Origin: an uncultured Alphaproteobacteria bacterium
Lineage (GTDB): Bacteria > Pseudomonadota > Alphaproteobacteria > Rs-D84
Direction: 5' to 3'
DNA: 64,000 bases
Assembly: GCA_934255455.1 (NCBI GenBank)
Contig: CAKQNS010000002.1
Span: 62,001-126,000 of the forward strand
Shown: positions 44,478 through 53,315 of the stretch, piece by piece
How the letters are laid out: every line of letters begins with the position of its first letter
How positions within the stretch are numbered: the first letter of the stretch is position 1
Made by a program: the position numbers and the translations under genes
Notes under the pieces: model-generated
The model's input: only the letters and a program-made list of their open reading frames with translations
Told to the model about the DNA's origin: nothing
Databases searched by the model: none

Positions 44478-44974
44478 TGATACGAAAATGTGACCATACG
44501 GGCTGTACCAAGGCCGGAACATGTCGTGCACCAAAATCGCGCGACCTGCGTGAATATTGGTGGTTTTGCCAGGAACACGCGGCGGAATATAACAAGAATT
44601 GGAATTTCTATGCCGATATGACGCCCGATGAAATAGAGGCCGATTGGGAACGGCAAACATTTGGCGCGCCACTGAAAGATAAAGACACCGCCAACAAGGA
44701 CGAGGCTGATTATGTAAAATTCCTAAACGATTTTATTACAGGCCGCAGCGCATTTGACCATGTTGCCCCAAAACCGCGCGCGAACGCCACAATCAGCAAC
44801 GCCCTGCGCACATTGGGATTACCCCCAACCGCCACCATGCGCGAGATTGGTGCAAAGTATCGACAACTCGCAAAAAAATACCACCCCGATACTGGCGGCA
44901 CGGCAAATGCCACAGAATTTACCAAGGTAAATGCCGCGTACCAAACGCTGAAAAAACACTTTGGGAAAAAATAA
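44477..44974 (+). CDS. J-domain protein with N-terminal Cys/His motif
   Basis: 165 residues. An N-terminal metal-binding-like part (CDHTGCTKAGTCRAPKSRD ... WWFCQEHAAEYNKNWNFY) and a C-terminal J domain (LGLPPTATMREIGAKYRQLAKKYHPDTGG) with the HPD motif that stimulates DnaK. This architecture is widespread in alphaproteobacteria. Its ATG overlaps the Xer stop by one base. Downstream is a heptamer array starting within the stop codon. Confidence 0.92.
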   Translation: MIRKCDHTGCTKAGTCRAPKSRDLREYWWFCQEHAAEYNKNWNFYADMTPDEIEADWERQTFGAPLKDKDTANKDEADYVKFLNDFITGRSAFDHVAPKPRANATISNALRTLGLPPTATMREIGAKYRQLAKKYHPDTGGTANATEFTKVNAAYQTLKKHFGKK

Positions 44975-45000
44975 AGTTCAAAGTTCAAAGTGCAAAGTTT
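44973..45000. repeat. AAAGTTC heptamer array after the J-domain gene
   Basis: Four consecutive heptamers: AAAGTTC, AAAGTTC, AAAGTGC, AAAGTTT. The first overlaps the TAA stop of the J-domain gene. A related array lies at 53233-53315. Confidence 0.75.
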
Positions 45001-45013
45001 ATCCGTCGACATT

Positions 45014-45121
45014 GAATAAATTAGAATGGTGCAGATGTGGTGGTTGTGACAAAGGGAGTGTACGAAACAGGTACACGACCGGCGTCAGAACCGCCACAGA
45101 TGTGCCATTATAACTTTATTT
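45014..45121. repeat. Foldback element, unit 1
   Basis: A 108-base element with terminal repeats (GAATAAATTAGAATGG ... CCATTATAACTTTATTT). The arms at about 45025-45050 and 45085-45110 pair over 26 positions with three mismatches. The centre holds a GTGTAC-GAAACAG-GTACAC hairpin. It abuts unit 2. Confidence 0.7.
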
Positions 45122-45226
45122 GAATAAATTAGAATGGCGGTAGATACACAAAAACCCGCCAACGTAGTGTACAAGCGCTACATGAGTTGGCGGGTTTTGG
45201 CGGAGATACCCCATTATAATTTATTC
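45122..45226. repeat. Foldback element, unit 2 (also the trxB terminator)
   Basis: A 105-base element with the same terminal repeats; GAATAAATTAGAATGG pairs with CCATTATAATTTATTC with one mismatch. The inner stem AAAACCCGCCAAC/GTTGGCGGGTTTT encloses AGTGTACAAG, similar to the centre of unit 1. On the minus strand the stem is followed by TTTTTGTG, so it can terminate trxB, whose last codons form the right end of the element. Confidence 0.7.
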
Positions 45227-46119
45227 AGGTATGCGATGGCGTCCATGGCCGCGCTACACCCCGTCCCGACGGCGGTTGCAATTTGCATTTTTATATCTGA
45301 TTCAACATCGCCAGCGACAAAAACGCCGGTCGGTAAATCCGATGGACGCAGGCGCCCCAGGTTATCACGCACGACATCTTCGGATAAATAGTCGGTGTTG
45401 GCCTCGTGCCCGATGGCAACAAACAGACCATCGACGGTAATTTTTTCATCGGCGGTGGTGGTCACAACCAGACGGTTGTCATCGGTTGCGGCAATCTGTT
45501 TCAAATCGGTATTGAACAAGCATTCAATGTTTTCACGTTCAGCAACGCGGCTGCGCAATATAGCCTCGGCCCTGGTGAATGCACCCTTGCGATAAACGAT
45601 TTTTACGGTTTTCGCAATATCGGCCAAATACAACGCATCGTTCAGCGCGCTGTTGCCGCCACCCATAACCATAACCTCTTTATCATAATAGAAAAATCCA
45701 TCGCATGTTGCGCAATATGACACGCCATGTCCAAACAGTTCGCGTGCGCCCGCAATTTCCAATTTACGCGGGGATGCGCCCGTTGCAATAATCACCGATT
45801 TGCCAACATATTTTTTGCCATTGTCGCACGAGATATTGAATGCACCAACCGCATCGCCAGAAATATTTTTTGCCGTCGTAAATACAATTTCCGCGCCAAA
45901 AGATGTTGCCTGTTTTTTCATAAATTCGGCTAATTCCGCCCCAGATCCGGCCCAACCCGGATAATTTTCCAGTTTTGCAATTCCAGCCATTTGACCGCCC
46001 AGCGAATCGCCACCCAGCACAATCGTCTTTTTCCCGCCACGTGCACAATACAACGCCGCCGTCAGTCCCGCCGGGCCCGAACCTAAAATAATTACATCAT
46101 ACATAATAATATCGTTCAT
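45214..46119 (-). CDS. trxB: Thioredoxin reductase
   Basis: 301 residues. FAD site ILGSGPAGLTAALYCARGG, redox-active CATC (SYCATCDGFFY), NADPH site MGGGNSALNDALYL and a C-terminal FAD motif with FVAGDVES. It reduces the thioredoxin encoded at 14427. ATG 46119 is nine bases after AAAGG; ATG 46137 lies upstream of that site. The last five codons coincide with the end of a foldback element. Confidence 0.95.
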   Translation of the reverse strand: MNDIIMYDVIILGSGPAGLTAALYCARGGKKTIVLGGDSLGGQMAGIAKLENYPGWAGSGAELAEFMKKQATSFGAEIVFTTAKNISGDAVGAFNISCDNGKKYVGKSVIIATGASPRKLEIAGARELFGHGVSYCATCDGFFYYDKEVMVMGGGNSALNDALYLADIAKTVKIVYRKGAFTRAEAILRSRVAERENIECLFNTDLKQIAATDDNRLVVTTTADEKITVDGLFVAIGHEANTDYLSEDVVRDNLGRLRPSDLPTGVFVAGDVESDIKMQIATAVGTGCSAAMDAIAYLNKL

Positions 46120-46154
46120 GATATGGTACCTTTCCATTCGTTTTAATTCACCAT

Positions 46155-46183
46155 AGCATAACGATATTTGTCGCGCAAATCAA
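46155..46183 (-). promoter_or_regulatory. Promoter of trxB
   Basis: -35 TTGATT, 17-base spacer, -10 TATGCT on the minus strand, back to back with the serS promoter. Confidence 0.7.
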
Positions 46184-46191
46184 AGATTTTA

Positions 46192-46220
46192 TTGATTTTG
46201 CCAGCGGCCGAAATTATAAT
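46192..46220 (+). promoter_or_regulatory. Promoter of the serS leader
   Basis: -35 TTGATT, 17-base spacer, consensus -10 TATAAT. The -10 box ends 9 bases before the leader ATG, exactly as at thrS. Confidence 0.82.
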
Positions 46221-46229
46221 ACAGGCCAA

Positions 46230-46283
46230 ATGACATTGAATTTTGCATTTTTCAGTCGCATCTCGTCCCCGTTGGGGGAATAA
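46230..46283 (+). CDS. Serine-containing leader peptide of serS
   Basis: A 17-codon frame encodes MTLNFAFFSRISSPLGE, with Ser codons AGT, TCG and TCC, the last two adjacent. It starts 9 bases after TATAAT without room for a ribosome binding site. The last Ser codon (TCC) is the first base triplet of the hairpin at 46266-46279. The arrangement mirrors the Thr leader before thrS (F-x-F, cognate codons, P-x-G, stop), which argues that both are real. Confidence 0.68.
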   Translation: MTLNFAFFSRISSPLGE

Positions 46284-46329
46284 TTTTCATGACTTTATTT
46301 ATTATTTAATAATTGCGATTTTCGTCGCA
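46266..46329 (+). promoter_or_regulatory. Attenuator-like hairpins before serS
   Basis: Hairpin 1 (46266-46279) is TCCCC-GTTG-GGGGA, with the same five-pair stem and four-base loop as at thrS, followed by AATAATTTT and a long U-rich stretch. Hairpin 2 (46314-46329) is TGCGA-TTTTCG-TCGCA. A ribosome waiting for seryl-tRNA would cover the 5' arm of hairpin 1. Regulation is inferred, not shown. Confidence 0.62.
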
Positions 46330-46371
46330 GAACCTTATTATTAGCACAGATAAAAAACCAAGGACAAAGAA

Positions 46372-47649
46372 ATGTTGGATATAAAATTTATTCGTGAAAA
46401 CCCAGACATCGTTAAAAACGCATGTCGCGTCAAAGGGTTCGAAGACCATATTGACGAATTGTTGGCGTTGGATGCGCGTGTGCGTGAATTGAAAACCGCA
46501 ACACAAACAATGACGGCCGAAAAAAACAAAATCACACGCGAAATTCCAACCGCGTCTGACAAGGCACCACTGATTGCGCGCAGCAAGGAAATCGCAAACG
46601 AAATTGCCGCCGACATAGCAGAATTGGCCGACAAAGAGGATAAATTAAACGATTTGATGCACCGCGTGCCACAGATTCCCGATGCGTCCGCCCCAATTGG
46701 TCCCGACGACAGTTTTAATACCGAGGTTCGCCGCGTTGGCGCCCCGCGCGAATTTGATTTTGCCCCGCGCGCCCAGTGGGATTTGTTGGATATGAATGGT
46801 TGGTGGTTGCCAGAAAAAATAGGCAAGATTTGTGGCACCCGCACATACGCCCTGGTTGGCGAAGCCGCCGAATTACAACTGGCCATTGAAACATACGTTA
46901 TTCAAAAATTGATATCCAAGGGTTTCCGTTTTGTTGAATGCCCGTCTATCACCAAACCACAAACAATTTTTGATGCCGGACACTTTATGGGGTCCGACCT
47001 GTCGGTGATGGATAACGATGTATTTATGTTGGCGGGCACCGACCGTTGTTTGGCCGGCACCGCGGAAATCATTTTGAATTCGTTGCACAGCGGCGAAATT
47101 CTGAATGAACGCGATTTGCCAATTAAATATGCCGGTTTTTCACCATGTTTCCGCAAAGAAGCCGGCGCGGCGGGTCGCGACACACGGGGCCTGGCCCGGT
47201 TCCATCAATTTAACAAGGTTGAACAATATATCTATTGCACCCCGGCACAATCAGACGAAATGCACGAACACATTTTGAACAATTTGTGCGAGGTTATGGC
47301 CGACCTGGAATTGCCGTACCGCGTGATTGCAAATTCCACCGGCGATATGGGATTTAACAAGGTTAAAATGAACGATGTCGAGGCGTGGGTTCCGTCTGAA
47401 AACGCTTACAAGGAAGTGGGTAGTTGTTCATCCATTGGTCAATTCCAGGCGCGACGCACCAACACCCGTTATCGCGATAAAAATGGCGATGTACAATTTG
47501 TGGCGACACTGAACAACACAGGTATTGCCGTGCCACGTGTTTTGGTTCCGTTCCTGGAAAATCATCAAAACGCCGACGGCAGTGTCAGCATCCCTGTAAA
47601 ATTGCAACCGTTGATGGGCGGTCGCACAAAAATTGGTGGAAAACACTGA
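46372..47649 (+). CDS. serS: Serine--tRNA ligase
   Basis: 425 residues. The N-terminal coiled-coil arm that binds the long tRNA variable arm (residues 25-105), class II motif 2 FSPCFRKEAGAAGRDTRGLARFHQF, and a C-terminal NNTGIAVPRVLVPFLENHQ motif 3. It charges tRNA-Ser. CAAGGA precedes the ATG. Expression is probably controlled by the upstream leader and hairpins. Confidence 0.97.
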   Translation: MLDIKFIRENPDIVKNACRVKGFEDHIDELLALDARVRELKTATQTMTAEKNKITREIPTASDKAPLIARSKEIANEIAADIAELADKEDKLNDLMHRVPQIPDASAPIGPDDSFNTEVRRVGAPREFDFAPRAQWDLLDMNGWWLPEKIGKICGTRTYALVGEAAELQLAIETYVIQKLISKGFRFVECPSITKPQTIFDAGHFMGSDLSVMDNDVFMLAGTDRCLAGTAEIILNSLHSGEILNERDLPIKYAGFSPCFRKEAGAAGRDTRGLARFHQFNKVEQYIYCTPAQSDEMHEHILNNLCEVMADLELPYRVIANSTGDMGFNKVKMNDVEAWVPSENAYKEVGSCSSIGQFQARRTNTRYRDKNGDVQFVATLNNTGIAVPRVLVPFLENHQNADGSVSIPVKLQPLMGGRTKIGGKH

Positions 47650-47650
47650 T

Positions 47651-47679
47651 AAAAAACGGGGCGTTTGCCCCGTTTTTTT
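47651..47679. terminator. Bidirectional terminator after serS
   Basis: ACGGGGC/GCCCCGT stem with a GTTT-type loop, flanked by six A and seven T. It serves serS and the convergent hypothetical gene. Confidence 0.9.
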
Positions 47680-48226
47680 ATTTTAACCTTTTTCTTGTCT
47701 TGCTGATAACCACATAAAACATATTGTTCTTGAACCGCATGACATTTATGGCCCATCGTGCGGCATGAGATATTTCCTGCATTAACAAATATGCTGTGTC
47801 TCGTGCTGTTGGGCTTGTTGATGTACGCGTATATTCCCATTCTTGAATTGCACGGCAAAAATTATAATATCGCTGGCCTATATCGTTGTTATTGTAAAAG
47901 GCCGACAATGACGCTGTATAGACTAATTCTGCCGGTCCCGGTATAACATAATATGCACTATATGCCAATCTGTTCTCTATGTTATTCTTTGCGCACCACG
48001 CGACAGCACGTTTGTTCCAATCTTGTTCTGTATATTTTCGTGAAAAGTATTTTTCCGGATTTCGGGCATATTCCCTTATATTTACCAATGCACGTACAGA
48101 CGCGCATCGTTGCGACAATGGCATATCAGTCCAATTATCACGTATTCCAGCACGAGCCAGCCGTTCAAATGCACAAAAGCCCGCAGATATATTCTTATAA
48201 ACGTCCGCTCGATTTTCGTAATCCAT
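47678..48226 (-). CDS. Hypothetical cytoplasmic protein
   Basis: 182 residues, no signal peptide or membrane segment, rich in Tyr, Arg and Ala helices, ending in a basic TRKRLK tail. No family recognised. I chose ATG 48226 (MDYENRADVYK), which follows AAGGACATAGT; ATG 48283 would lie further upstream without support. Confidence 0.6.
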   Translation of the reverse strand: MDYENRADVYKNISAGFCAFERLARAGIRDNWTDMPLSQRCASVRALVNIREYARNPEKYFSRKYTEQDWNKRAVAWCAKNNIENRLAYSAYYVIPGPAELVYTASLSAFYNNNDIGQRYYNFCRAIQEWEYTRTSTSPTARDTAYLLMQEISHAARWAINVMRFKNNMFYVVISKTRKRLK

Positions 48227-48307
48227 ACTATGTCCTTTTTGGAATTCATCATAAAATAATAGACAAAAACGACACAATGTCAAGTTTTGTATAATTTTTT
48301 TGTATAT

Positions 48308-48336
48308 TTCTTGAATTTTGAAAATTATGGTATAAT
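48308..48336 (+). promoter_or_regulatory. Promoter of typA
   Basis: -10 TATAAT with a modest -35 TTCTTG at 17 bases, about 33 bases before the ATG. Confidence 0.6.
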
Positions 48337-48369
48337 CTAGCGTTTACGAAAAAATTTTAAGGCAAACAC

Positions 48370-50202
48370 ATGAATATTCGCAATATTGCAATCATTGCAC
48401 ACGTTGACCACGGCAAAACGACCTTGGTCGACAATATGTTAAAACAGGCCGGCACATTCCGCGCCAATGAAAAGGTCGAAGATCGCGTTATGGACAGTGG
48501 CGACATCGAACGCGAACGCGGCATTACTATTTCGGCAAAACCCACATCTATTTTGTGGCGCGATTATAAAATCAATATCGTTGATACCCCAGGGCACGCG
48601 GACTTTGGCGGCGAAGTGGAACGTATTTTGTCCATGGTTGATGGCGTTGTGTTGTTGGTTGACGCGGCCGAAGGGCCCCTGCCCCAGACCAAGTTCGTTT
48701 TGTCCAAGGCATTAAAATTGGGCCTGCGTCCAATCGTTTGCATCAACAAGGTTGACCGTTCCGATGCCCGCCCGGACGAGGTTTTAAGCGAAACATTTGA
48801 CCTGTTTGATAAATTGGGCGCAACCGATGCGCAACTGGATTTCCCATACCTGTATGCAGTTGGTCGTGATGGTTGGGCGGTGCGCGATTTGAATGACGAG
48901 CACAAGGATTTAACCCCCCTGTTTCAATTGATTGTGGACCACGTTCCGGCACCCGATTGCAACGGCACCCGTTGCCAATTGGACGCGCCATTTTCTATGT
49001 TGGCCACAACATTAGAGGCCGACCCGTATGTTGGTCGTATTTTGACCGGTAAAATTGAATCTGGCACCGTGCATGTGGGCCAATCGGTCAAGGCCATAAA
49101 TATGAATGGCGAATTTATCGAAAACGCAAAAATTACAAAAATCATTGAACACCGCGGTGTTGAAAAGGTATCGCGCGACAGCGCATCGGCGGGCGACATC
49201 GTCGTTGTTGCCGGTTTTTCCAAGGCGACCGTGGCAGACACCCTGTGTGACCCATCGGTGAACACACCAATTCCTGCAATGCCAATTGACCCACCAACCC
49301 TGACCATGACATTTTTTGTGAATACATCGCCATTGGCGGGTAAATCGGGCAAGAAATTGACATCACGTATGATTGGCGAACGTCTGTTCAAAGAAGCAGA
49401 AACAAACATTGCATTAAAGGTCACCCAGAGCGCAAACAACGAATCATTCGAGGTTTCTGGTCGTGGCGAATTGCAATTGGGTATTTTGATTGAAACCATG
49501 CGCCGCGAGGGATTTGAACTGTCCGTATCGCGGCCGCGCGTTGTTATGCACGATGGCGCAAACGGCGAAAAATTGGAACCAATCGAAGAAGTCGTTATTG
49601 ATGTAGACGACGAATTTTCCGGCGTTGTTATTGAAAAAATGACCAAGCGCAAGGCAACCATCACCGAAATGAAGGCGTCTGGTGCCGGGAAAACCCGTAT
49701 CGTGTTTTCTGCGCCATCACGTGGGCTGATTGGTTACCTGTCTGAATTCCGCACCGATACACGCGGCACAGGTATTATGAACCGCGTGTTTGCCGAATAT
49801 GGTCCGTATCGTGGCCCGATTATGCAGTATCGCCCAGGCGTGTTGGTTTCCATGGAAAATGGCGTGACCGCGACATACGCCCTGTTCAACCTGCAACCAC
49901 GTGGAACATTGTTCGTTGGCCCCCAGACCGAGGTTTATTCCGGTATGATTATCGGCGAACACAGCAAAGAAAACGATTTGGAGGTAAATCCTGTCAAGGG
50001 TAAAGAATTGACCAATGTGCGCAGCGTAACCGCCGATGAAAAACTGTTCTTGGCACCACCGCGCAAAATGTCACTGGAAGAATCACTGTCGTACATTTTG
50101 GACGATGAATTAGTAGAGGTTACCCCTGCGACAATTCGTCTGCGTAAAAAAGAATTAGACAGCAATATTCGTAAAAAAACGCGTAAAAACGTTGAAATGT
50201 AA
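48370..50202 (+). CDS. typA: Translational GTPase TypA/BipA
   Basis: 610 residues. G1 HVDHGKTTLVD, G2 in RERGITI, G3 DTPGHADFGGE, G4 NKVDR, then the EF-G-like domains and the BipA-specific C-terminus (RGLIGYLSEFRTDTRGTGIMN). It helps 50S assembly and stress adaptation. AAGG precedes the ATG. Confidence 0.97.
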   Translation: MNIRNIAIIAHVDHGKTTLVDNMLKQAGTFRANEKVEDRVMDSGDIERERGITISAKPTSILWRDYKINIVDTPGHADFGGEVERILSMVDGVVLLVDAAEGPLPQTKFVLSKALKLGLRPIVCINKVDRSDARPDEVLSETFDLFDKLGATDAQLDFPYLYAVGRDGWAVRDLNDEHKDLTPLFQLIVDHVPAPDCNGTRCQLDAPFSMLATTLEADPYVGRILTGKIESGTVHVGQSVKAINMNGEFIENAKITKIIEHRGVEKVSRDSASAGDIVVVAGFSKATVADTLCDPSVNTPIPAMPIDPPTLTMTFFVNTSPLAGKSGKKLTSRMIGERLFKEAETNIALKVTQSANNESFEVSGRGELQLGILIETMRREGFELSVSRPRVVMHDGANGEKLEPIEEVVIDVDDEFSGVVIEKMTKRKATITEMKASGAGKTRIVFSAPSRGLIGYLSEFRTDTRGTGIMNRVFAEYGPYRGPIMQYRPGVLVSMENGVTATYALFNLQPRGTLFVGPQTEVYSGMIIGEHSKENDLEVNPVKGKELTNVRSVTADEKLFLAPPRKMSLEESLSYILDDELVEVTPATIRLRKKELDSNIRKKTRKNVEM

Positions 50203-50208
50203 AAACAG

Positions 50209-50237
50209 AAAAACACCGGCATTTGCCGGTGTTTTTT
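50209..50237. terminator. Bidirectional terminator after typA
   Basis: AACACCGGC/GCCGGTGTT with an ATTT loop between A and T runs, shared by typA and the convergent glycosyltransferase gene. Confidence 0.9.
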
Positions 50238-51438
50238 ATCCTATTTTTAATACGCGTTGCATCCAGTGACGGAAATAGTTTCTGTTGACGCGTCCAGGAA
50301 CGAAACACGCCAAATAACGTACCAATTTGTGTTTGAATTTGTTAAACCGGACACTGCCATGTTCGGCACAGAATTTTGCCAACACGGCGTCATATTCCGC
50401 AACCTCGGTCGGGTCTGGGATGGTATCAGCATCGGTATATTTGAAACCGTTTTCATCAAAGAATTGGCGCATATATTTTGTGACACCAATAATTTGGGGC
50501 GCATTTCCGCCATGGTCGGTTGCCGCACGTTCGACCGAACCAGAAATAAATATGCCATTTAATTTTTTAACCATATTTATCAGGTTCTGCGTATCGGCGT
50601 TGCATTTCATGCGCCGGTTGCGTTTTATCTGAATTACGGTGCCACCGCACGGCATAAACAGCGCCATGTGCAACGCCGTCCCCGCACACCCCGCTAAAAC
50701 GTGGCAATGTTTCATTGCACCAACTTGTTCGGCCAATGACATTTTTTCTGGTCTGATTATTTTGAACCCGTTGTTTTCAAATATGCGTTCGACAACATGT
50801 TCACCGTATGTGCGGCGCGATTCCAGCGCATCACGTGACATATAAATTTTTTCATATTTATCGGTGTCTGGCACGCCGGCGGCGATATGTTCGTATGCGC
50901 GAACAAATTCATCGTTTGCCCAACGCGCAATGTTGAACCCCTGGGCCGGAACGATCACACGACGAAAACGCGTTGTTTCGGTCAAAATTATAACACGGTC
51001 ACGTGGCACGCCCATCATTTCAATCAATGCGTACATATATTCCGGAACCGTGTCATAGTTATGTTCGTTTACCAACACCACGCGCGCACCATTCGTAATG
51101 TCATGCAGCAATCCCCACGCCCGGTTCATGTGCTCCAACAAAAAGTGACCGAATTGTGGATACACATTTCCAAAGAACACAACCGTTTCATCAATAAATG
51201 GCGTGTCCGCATCAATATGAATATGCGAATGAACAACCTGGTTATTATTACCACGAATTTGGCGACTGGAATCAACAAATCGCCCATCTGCGTCATATAC
51301 ACCGAAACCCGCGCGCCCCTGGACAACAATGGTTGCATTGTCCACAACATCTATTTTACTGGGGATAATTTTTTGCCCCGCCGTGCGCCGACGGAAAAAC
51401 CGTTTATATGCAGAACTTGAATAAATTTTAACCGACAC
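50236..51438 (-). CDS. Glycosyltransferase family 61 (DUF563) protein
   Basis: 400 residues. The GT61/DUF563 pattern: FFGNVYPQFGHFLLEHMNRAW, KIYMSRDALESRRTYGE and the LAGCAGTALHMALFMPCGGTVI core. Such enzymes add sugars to surface polysaccharides. The start is GTG, nine bases after GGAG. First gene of the surface-glycan region, divergent from the RgpF-like gene. Confidence 0.88.
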   Translation of the reverse strand: MSVKIYSSSAYKRFFRRRTAGQKIIPSKIDVVDNATIVVQGRAGFGVYDADGRFVDSSRQIRGNNNQVVHSHIHIDADTPFIDETVVFFGNVYPQFGHFLLEHMNRAWGLLHDITNGARVVLVNEHNYDTVPEYMYALIEMMGVPRDRVIILTETTRFRRVIVPAQGFNIARWANDEFVRAYEHIAAGVPDTDKYEKIYMSRDALESRRTYGEHVVERIFENNGFKIIRPEKMSLAEQVGAMKHCHVLAGCAGTALHMALFMPCGGTVIQIKRNRRMKCNADTQNLINMVKKLNGIFISGSVERAATDHGGNAPQIIGVTKYMRQFFDENGFKYTDADTIPDPTEVAEYDAVLAKFCAEHGSVRFNKFKHKLVRYLACFVPGRVNRNYFRHWMQRVLKIG

Positions 51439-51509
51439 TGTTTTTCACTCCATTGTTGAAAAATATCTTAAAAACATGTAAATTATAAACATAAACTAAA
51501 AAAAATTCT

Positions 51510-52355
51510 ATGAATAAAAGACTATTCTTGTTCGCGGGTTTTAATGCCCAACATATCATCGATGACGCATTGGTCTATTATGTGCGTGCATTGTCAAAAT
51601 GTGGCGATGTCGTGCTGTGTATGGATTCCGATTGCAGTGATGCCGAATTACAAAAATTGGCACCGTATGTTTTACACGCGACCGCGCGCCGTCATGGGGA
51701 ATATGATTTTGGTTCATATAAACGCGCATACATGTATGCGACTGACACGGGCATTCTGGATAAATACGATTTTGTATATATGGTAAATGATTCTGTATAC
51801 GGCCCATTGATGGATATAAAACCATCATTGATAAAGATGGAGCGCACAAATTGCGACGCGTTTGGTTTGGTATATAACCCGTTGGCGTCGCGCCCACACA
51901 TTCAATCGTGGTTTATCGGTATGCGCAAAAATGTATTTTTGTCCCCATGGTACGATGAATTTATGCGCGCCATTACCCACCAAAATGACAAGGGCGCAAT
52001 CACATACATCTATGAACAGGGGTTCACCGAAATGTTGCGCACGCACGGGGTAAAATTTGCGTGTCTGTATAATTGCCCGGGACGCAGCGTATATAACAAT
52101 GTTGCCGCCCTGTTCCGTCGTGGTATGCCATTTATGAAAAAGGTTGCGTTCACCCGCGCCGATGGCGCATTGGGAAATCGCATTTTATACATCTTGCGCC
52201 GCGCGTCCCCTGCGGTGTGCAATATGATTTTGACATCGGCGCGTGGCCAATATGGTGATGAATATATCAAATGGGTATTGACGCGTAATCCAATAAAAAT
52301 CGCATATCGTCATATCAAACACACTTTGCGCAAGATATTTATCGAGGGTCTGTAA
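51510..52355 (+). CDS. RgpF-like rhamnan synthesis protein
   Basis: 281 residues. ALVYYVRALSKCGDVVLCMDS, RRHGEYDFGSYKRAYMY and YDFVYMVNDSVYGPL match the RgpF family (PF05045), involved in rhamnose-polymer synthesis. No good ribosome binding site is seen. It is followed directly by a family 2 glycosyltransferase. Confidence 0.85.
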   Translation: MNKRLFLFAGFNAQHIIDDALVYYVRALSKCGDVVLCMDSDCSDAELQKLAPYVLHATARRHGEYDFGSYKRAYMYATDTGILDKYDFVYMVNDSVYGPLMDIKPSLIKMERTNCDAFGLVYNPLASRPHIQSWFIGMRKNVFLSPWYDEFMRAITHQNDKGAITYIYEQGFTEMLRTHGVKFACLYNCPGRSVYNNVAALFRRGMPFMKKVAFTRADGALGNRILYILRRASPAVCNMILTSARGQYGDEYIKWVLTRNPIKIAYRHIKHTLRKIFIEGL

Positions 52356-53207
52356 ATGAAAAAATCGCAACCACAAAAACAAAGCATTCGTATTGCCGCC
52401 GTGACAATGGCGCGCAACGATGAATTTTTCTTGAACCGCTGGATTAAATATTATGGCGGGCAAATCGGGTCTGAAAATTTATACATTTATTTGGACGGAC
52501 TGGACCAGAAAATCCCATCGGGTCACGCAAATGCAAACATTAAAAAATTGCCACATCGTGACGAAGAACGTCAACGCGGGGATAAAACCCGCATATTGCT
52601 GTTATCTGATTTGGCAAAAAAATTATTTGCCGATGGCTATGATATTGTTATCGGTTGTGACTGTGATGAATTCTTGGTCGTGGACCCAGACACCGGTATG
52701 TCATTGGCCGAATATTTATCCAAAATTAAAAATCGCATAACGGTATCGGGCCTGGGTCTGGACGTTGGAATGGATTTGGAATCTGAAAAACCGTTGGATG
52801 CGCGCGCACCATTTTTGACCCAGCGCAAATACGCGGTTCTGTCCACGCGTTATACAAAACCAGTTGTCTTGTTCCGCCCACGCACCTGGGGCAGTGGTTT
52901 CCACAGTGTCAAGGGAACAAATTTCCACATTGATAACAACCTGTACTTGTTGCATTTTGGTGGCGTAGATTTAGATATGATAAAAAATAAAATCGGCGAC
53001 CGTACTGCATCGTGGGGCGCACACCTGAAAAAGCGCGCCCGCACAATTGATATTATCACGCACGCAAAAAACAAGAATCGCCCAATGCGCGCCGCGCGCA
53101 TATTGCAGACATTCCTGCGTCCGATTTATGATTTGAACAAACCTGCGATGTTAGGACTGAAATGGGTTGCAACAATCCCCGCGCGTTTTGCAAAAACAGG
53201 CATTTAA
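52356..53207 (+). CDS. Glycosyltransferase family 2 (GT2_4-type)
   Basis: 283 residues. AVTMARNDEFFLNRWIKYY at the start and the donor-binding IGCDCDEFLVVDP, a DxD-type motif, fit the Glyco_tranf_2_4 family. It starts one base after the RgpF stop, so the two are coupled. It ends at a terminator and a foldback of AAAGTTC heptamers. Confidence 0.85.
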   Translation: MKKSQPQKQSIRIAAVTMARNDEFFLNRWIKYYGGQIGSENLYIYLDGLDQKIPSGHANANIKKLPHRDEERQRGDKTRILLLSDLAKKLFADGYDIVIGCDCDEFLVVDPDTGMSLAEYLSKIKNRITVSGLGLDVGMDLESEKPLDARAPFLTQRKYAVLSTRYTKPVVLFRPRTWGSGFHSVKGTNFHIDNNLYLLHFGGVDLDMIKNKIGDRTASWGAHLKKRARTIDIITHAKNKNRPMRAARILQTFLRPIYDLNKPAMLGLKWVATIPARFAKTGI

Positions 53208-53231
53208 AAAACGGGGCATTGCCCCGTTTTT
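53206..53231 (+). terminator. Terminator of the RgpF-GT2 pair
   Basis: AACGGGGC/GCCCCGTT with an ATT loop, flanked by A and T runs, overlapping the stop codon of the glycosyltransferase gene. Confidence 0.9.
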
Positions 53232-53232
53232 C

Positions 53233-53315
53233 AAAGTTCGAAGTGCAAATAATGTGTGCGCCGAATGGCGCACTGCTTTATATACTTGAACTTTGAACTC
53301 TGAACTTTGAACTTT
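53233..53315. repeat. AAAGTTC heptamer foldback
   Basis: AAAGTTC GAAGTGC AAA on the left faces an inverted array of four heptamers on the right (GAACTTT, GAACTCT, GAACTTT, GAACTTT at 53288-53315), around a GTGCGCC-GAAT-GGCGCAC hairpin. As at 44973, the array overlaps a TAA stop codon, here that of the GT4 gene on the minus strand. Confidence 0.7.

Noticed and set aside
44973..45226. CRISPR array
   Set aside because: The repeats are 7-base tandem units and foldbacks without unique spacers of constant length, and there are no cas genes.
46290..46310. Second tiny frame (ATG ... TAA) after the serS leader
   Set aside because: Only six codons, no ribosome binding site and no cognate codons; likely chance.
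48924..49664. 246-codon minus-strand frame opposite typA
   Set aside because: Shadow frame of the conserved GTPase; composition follows the complementary codon bias.
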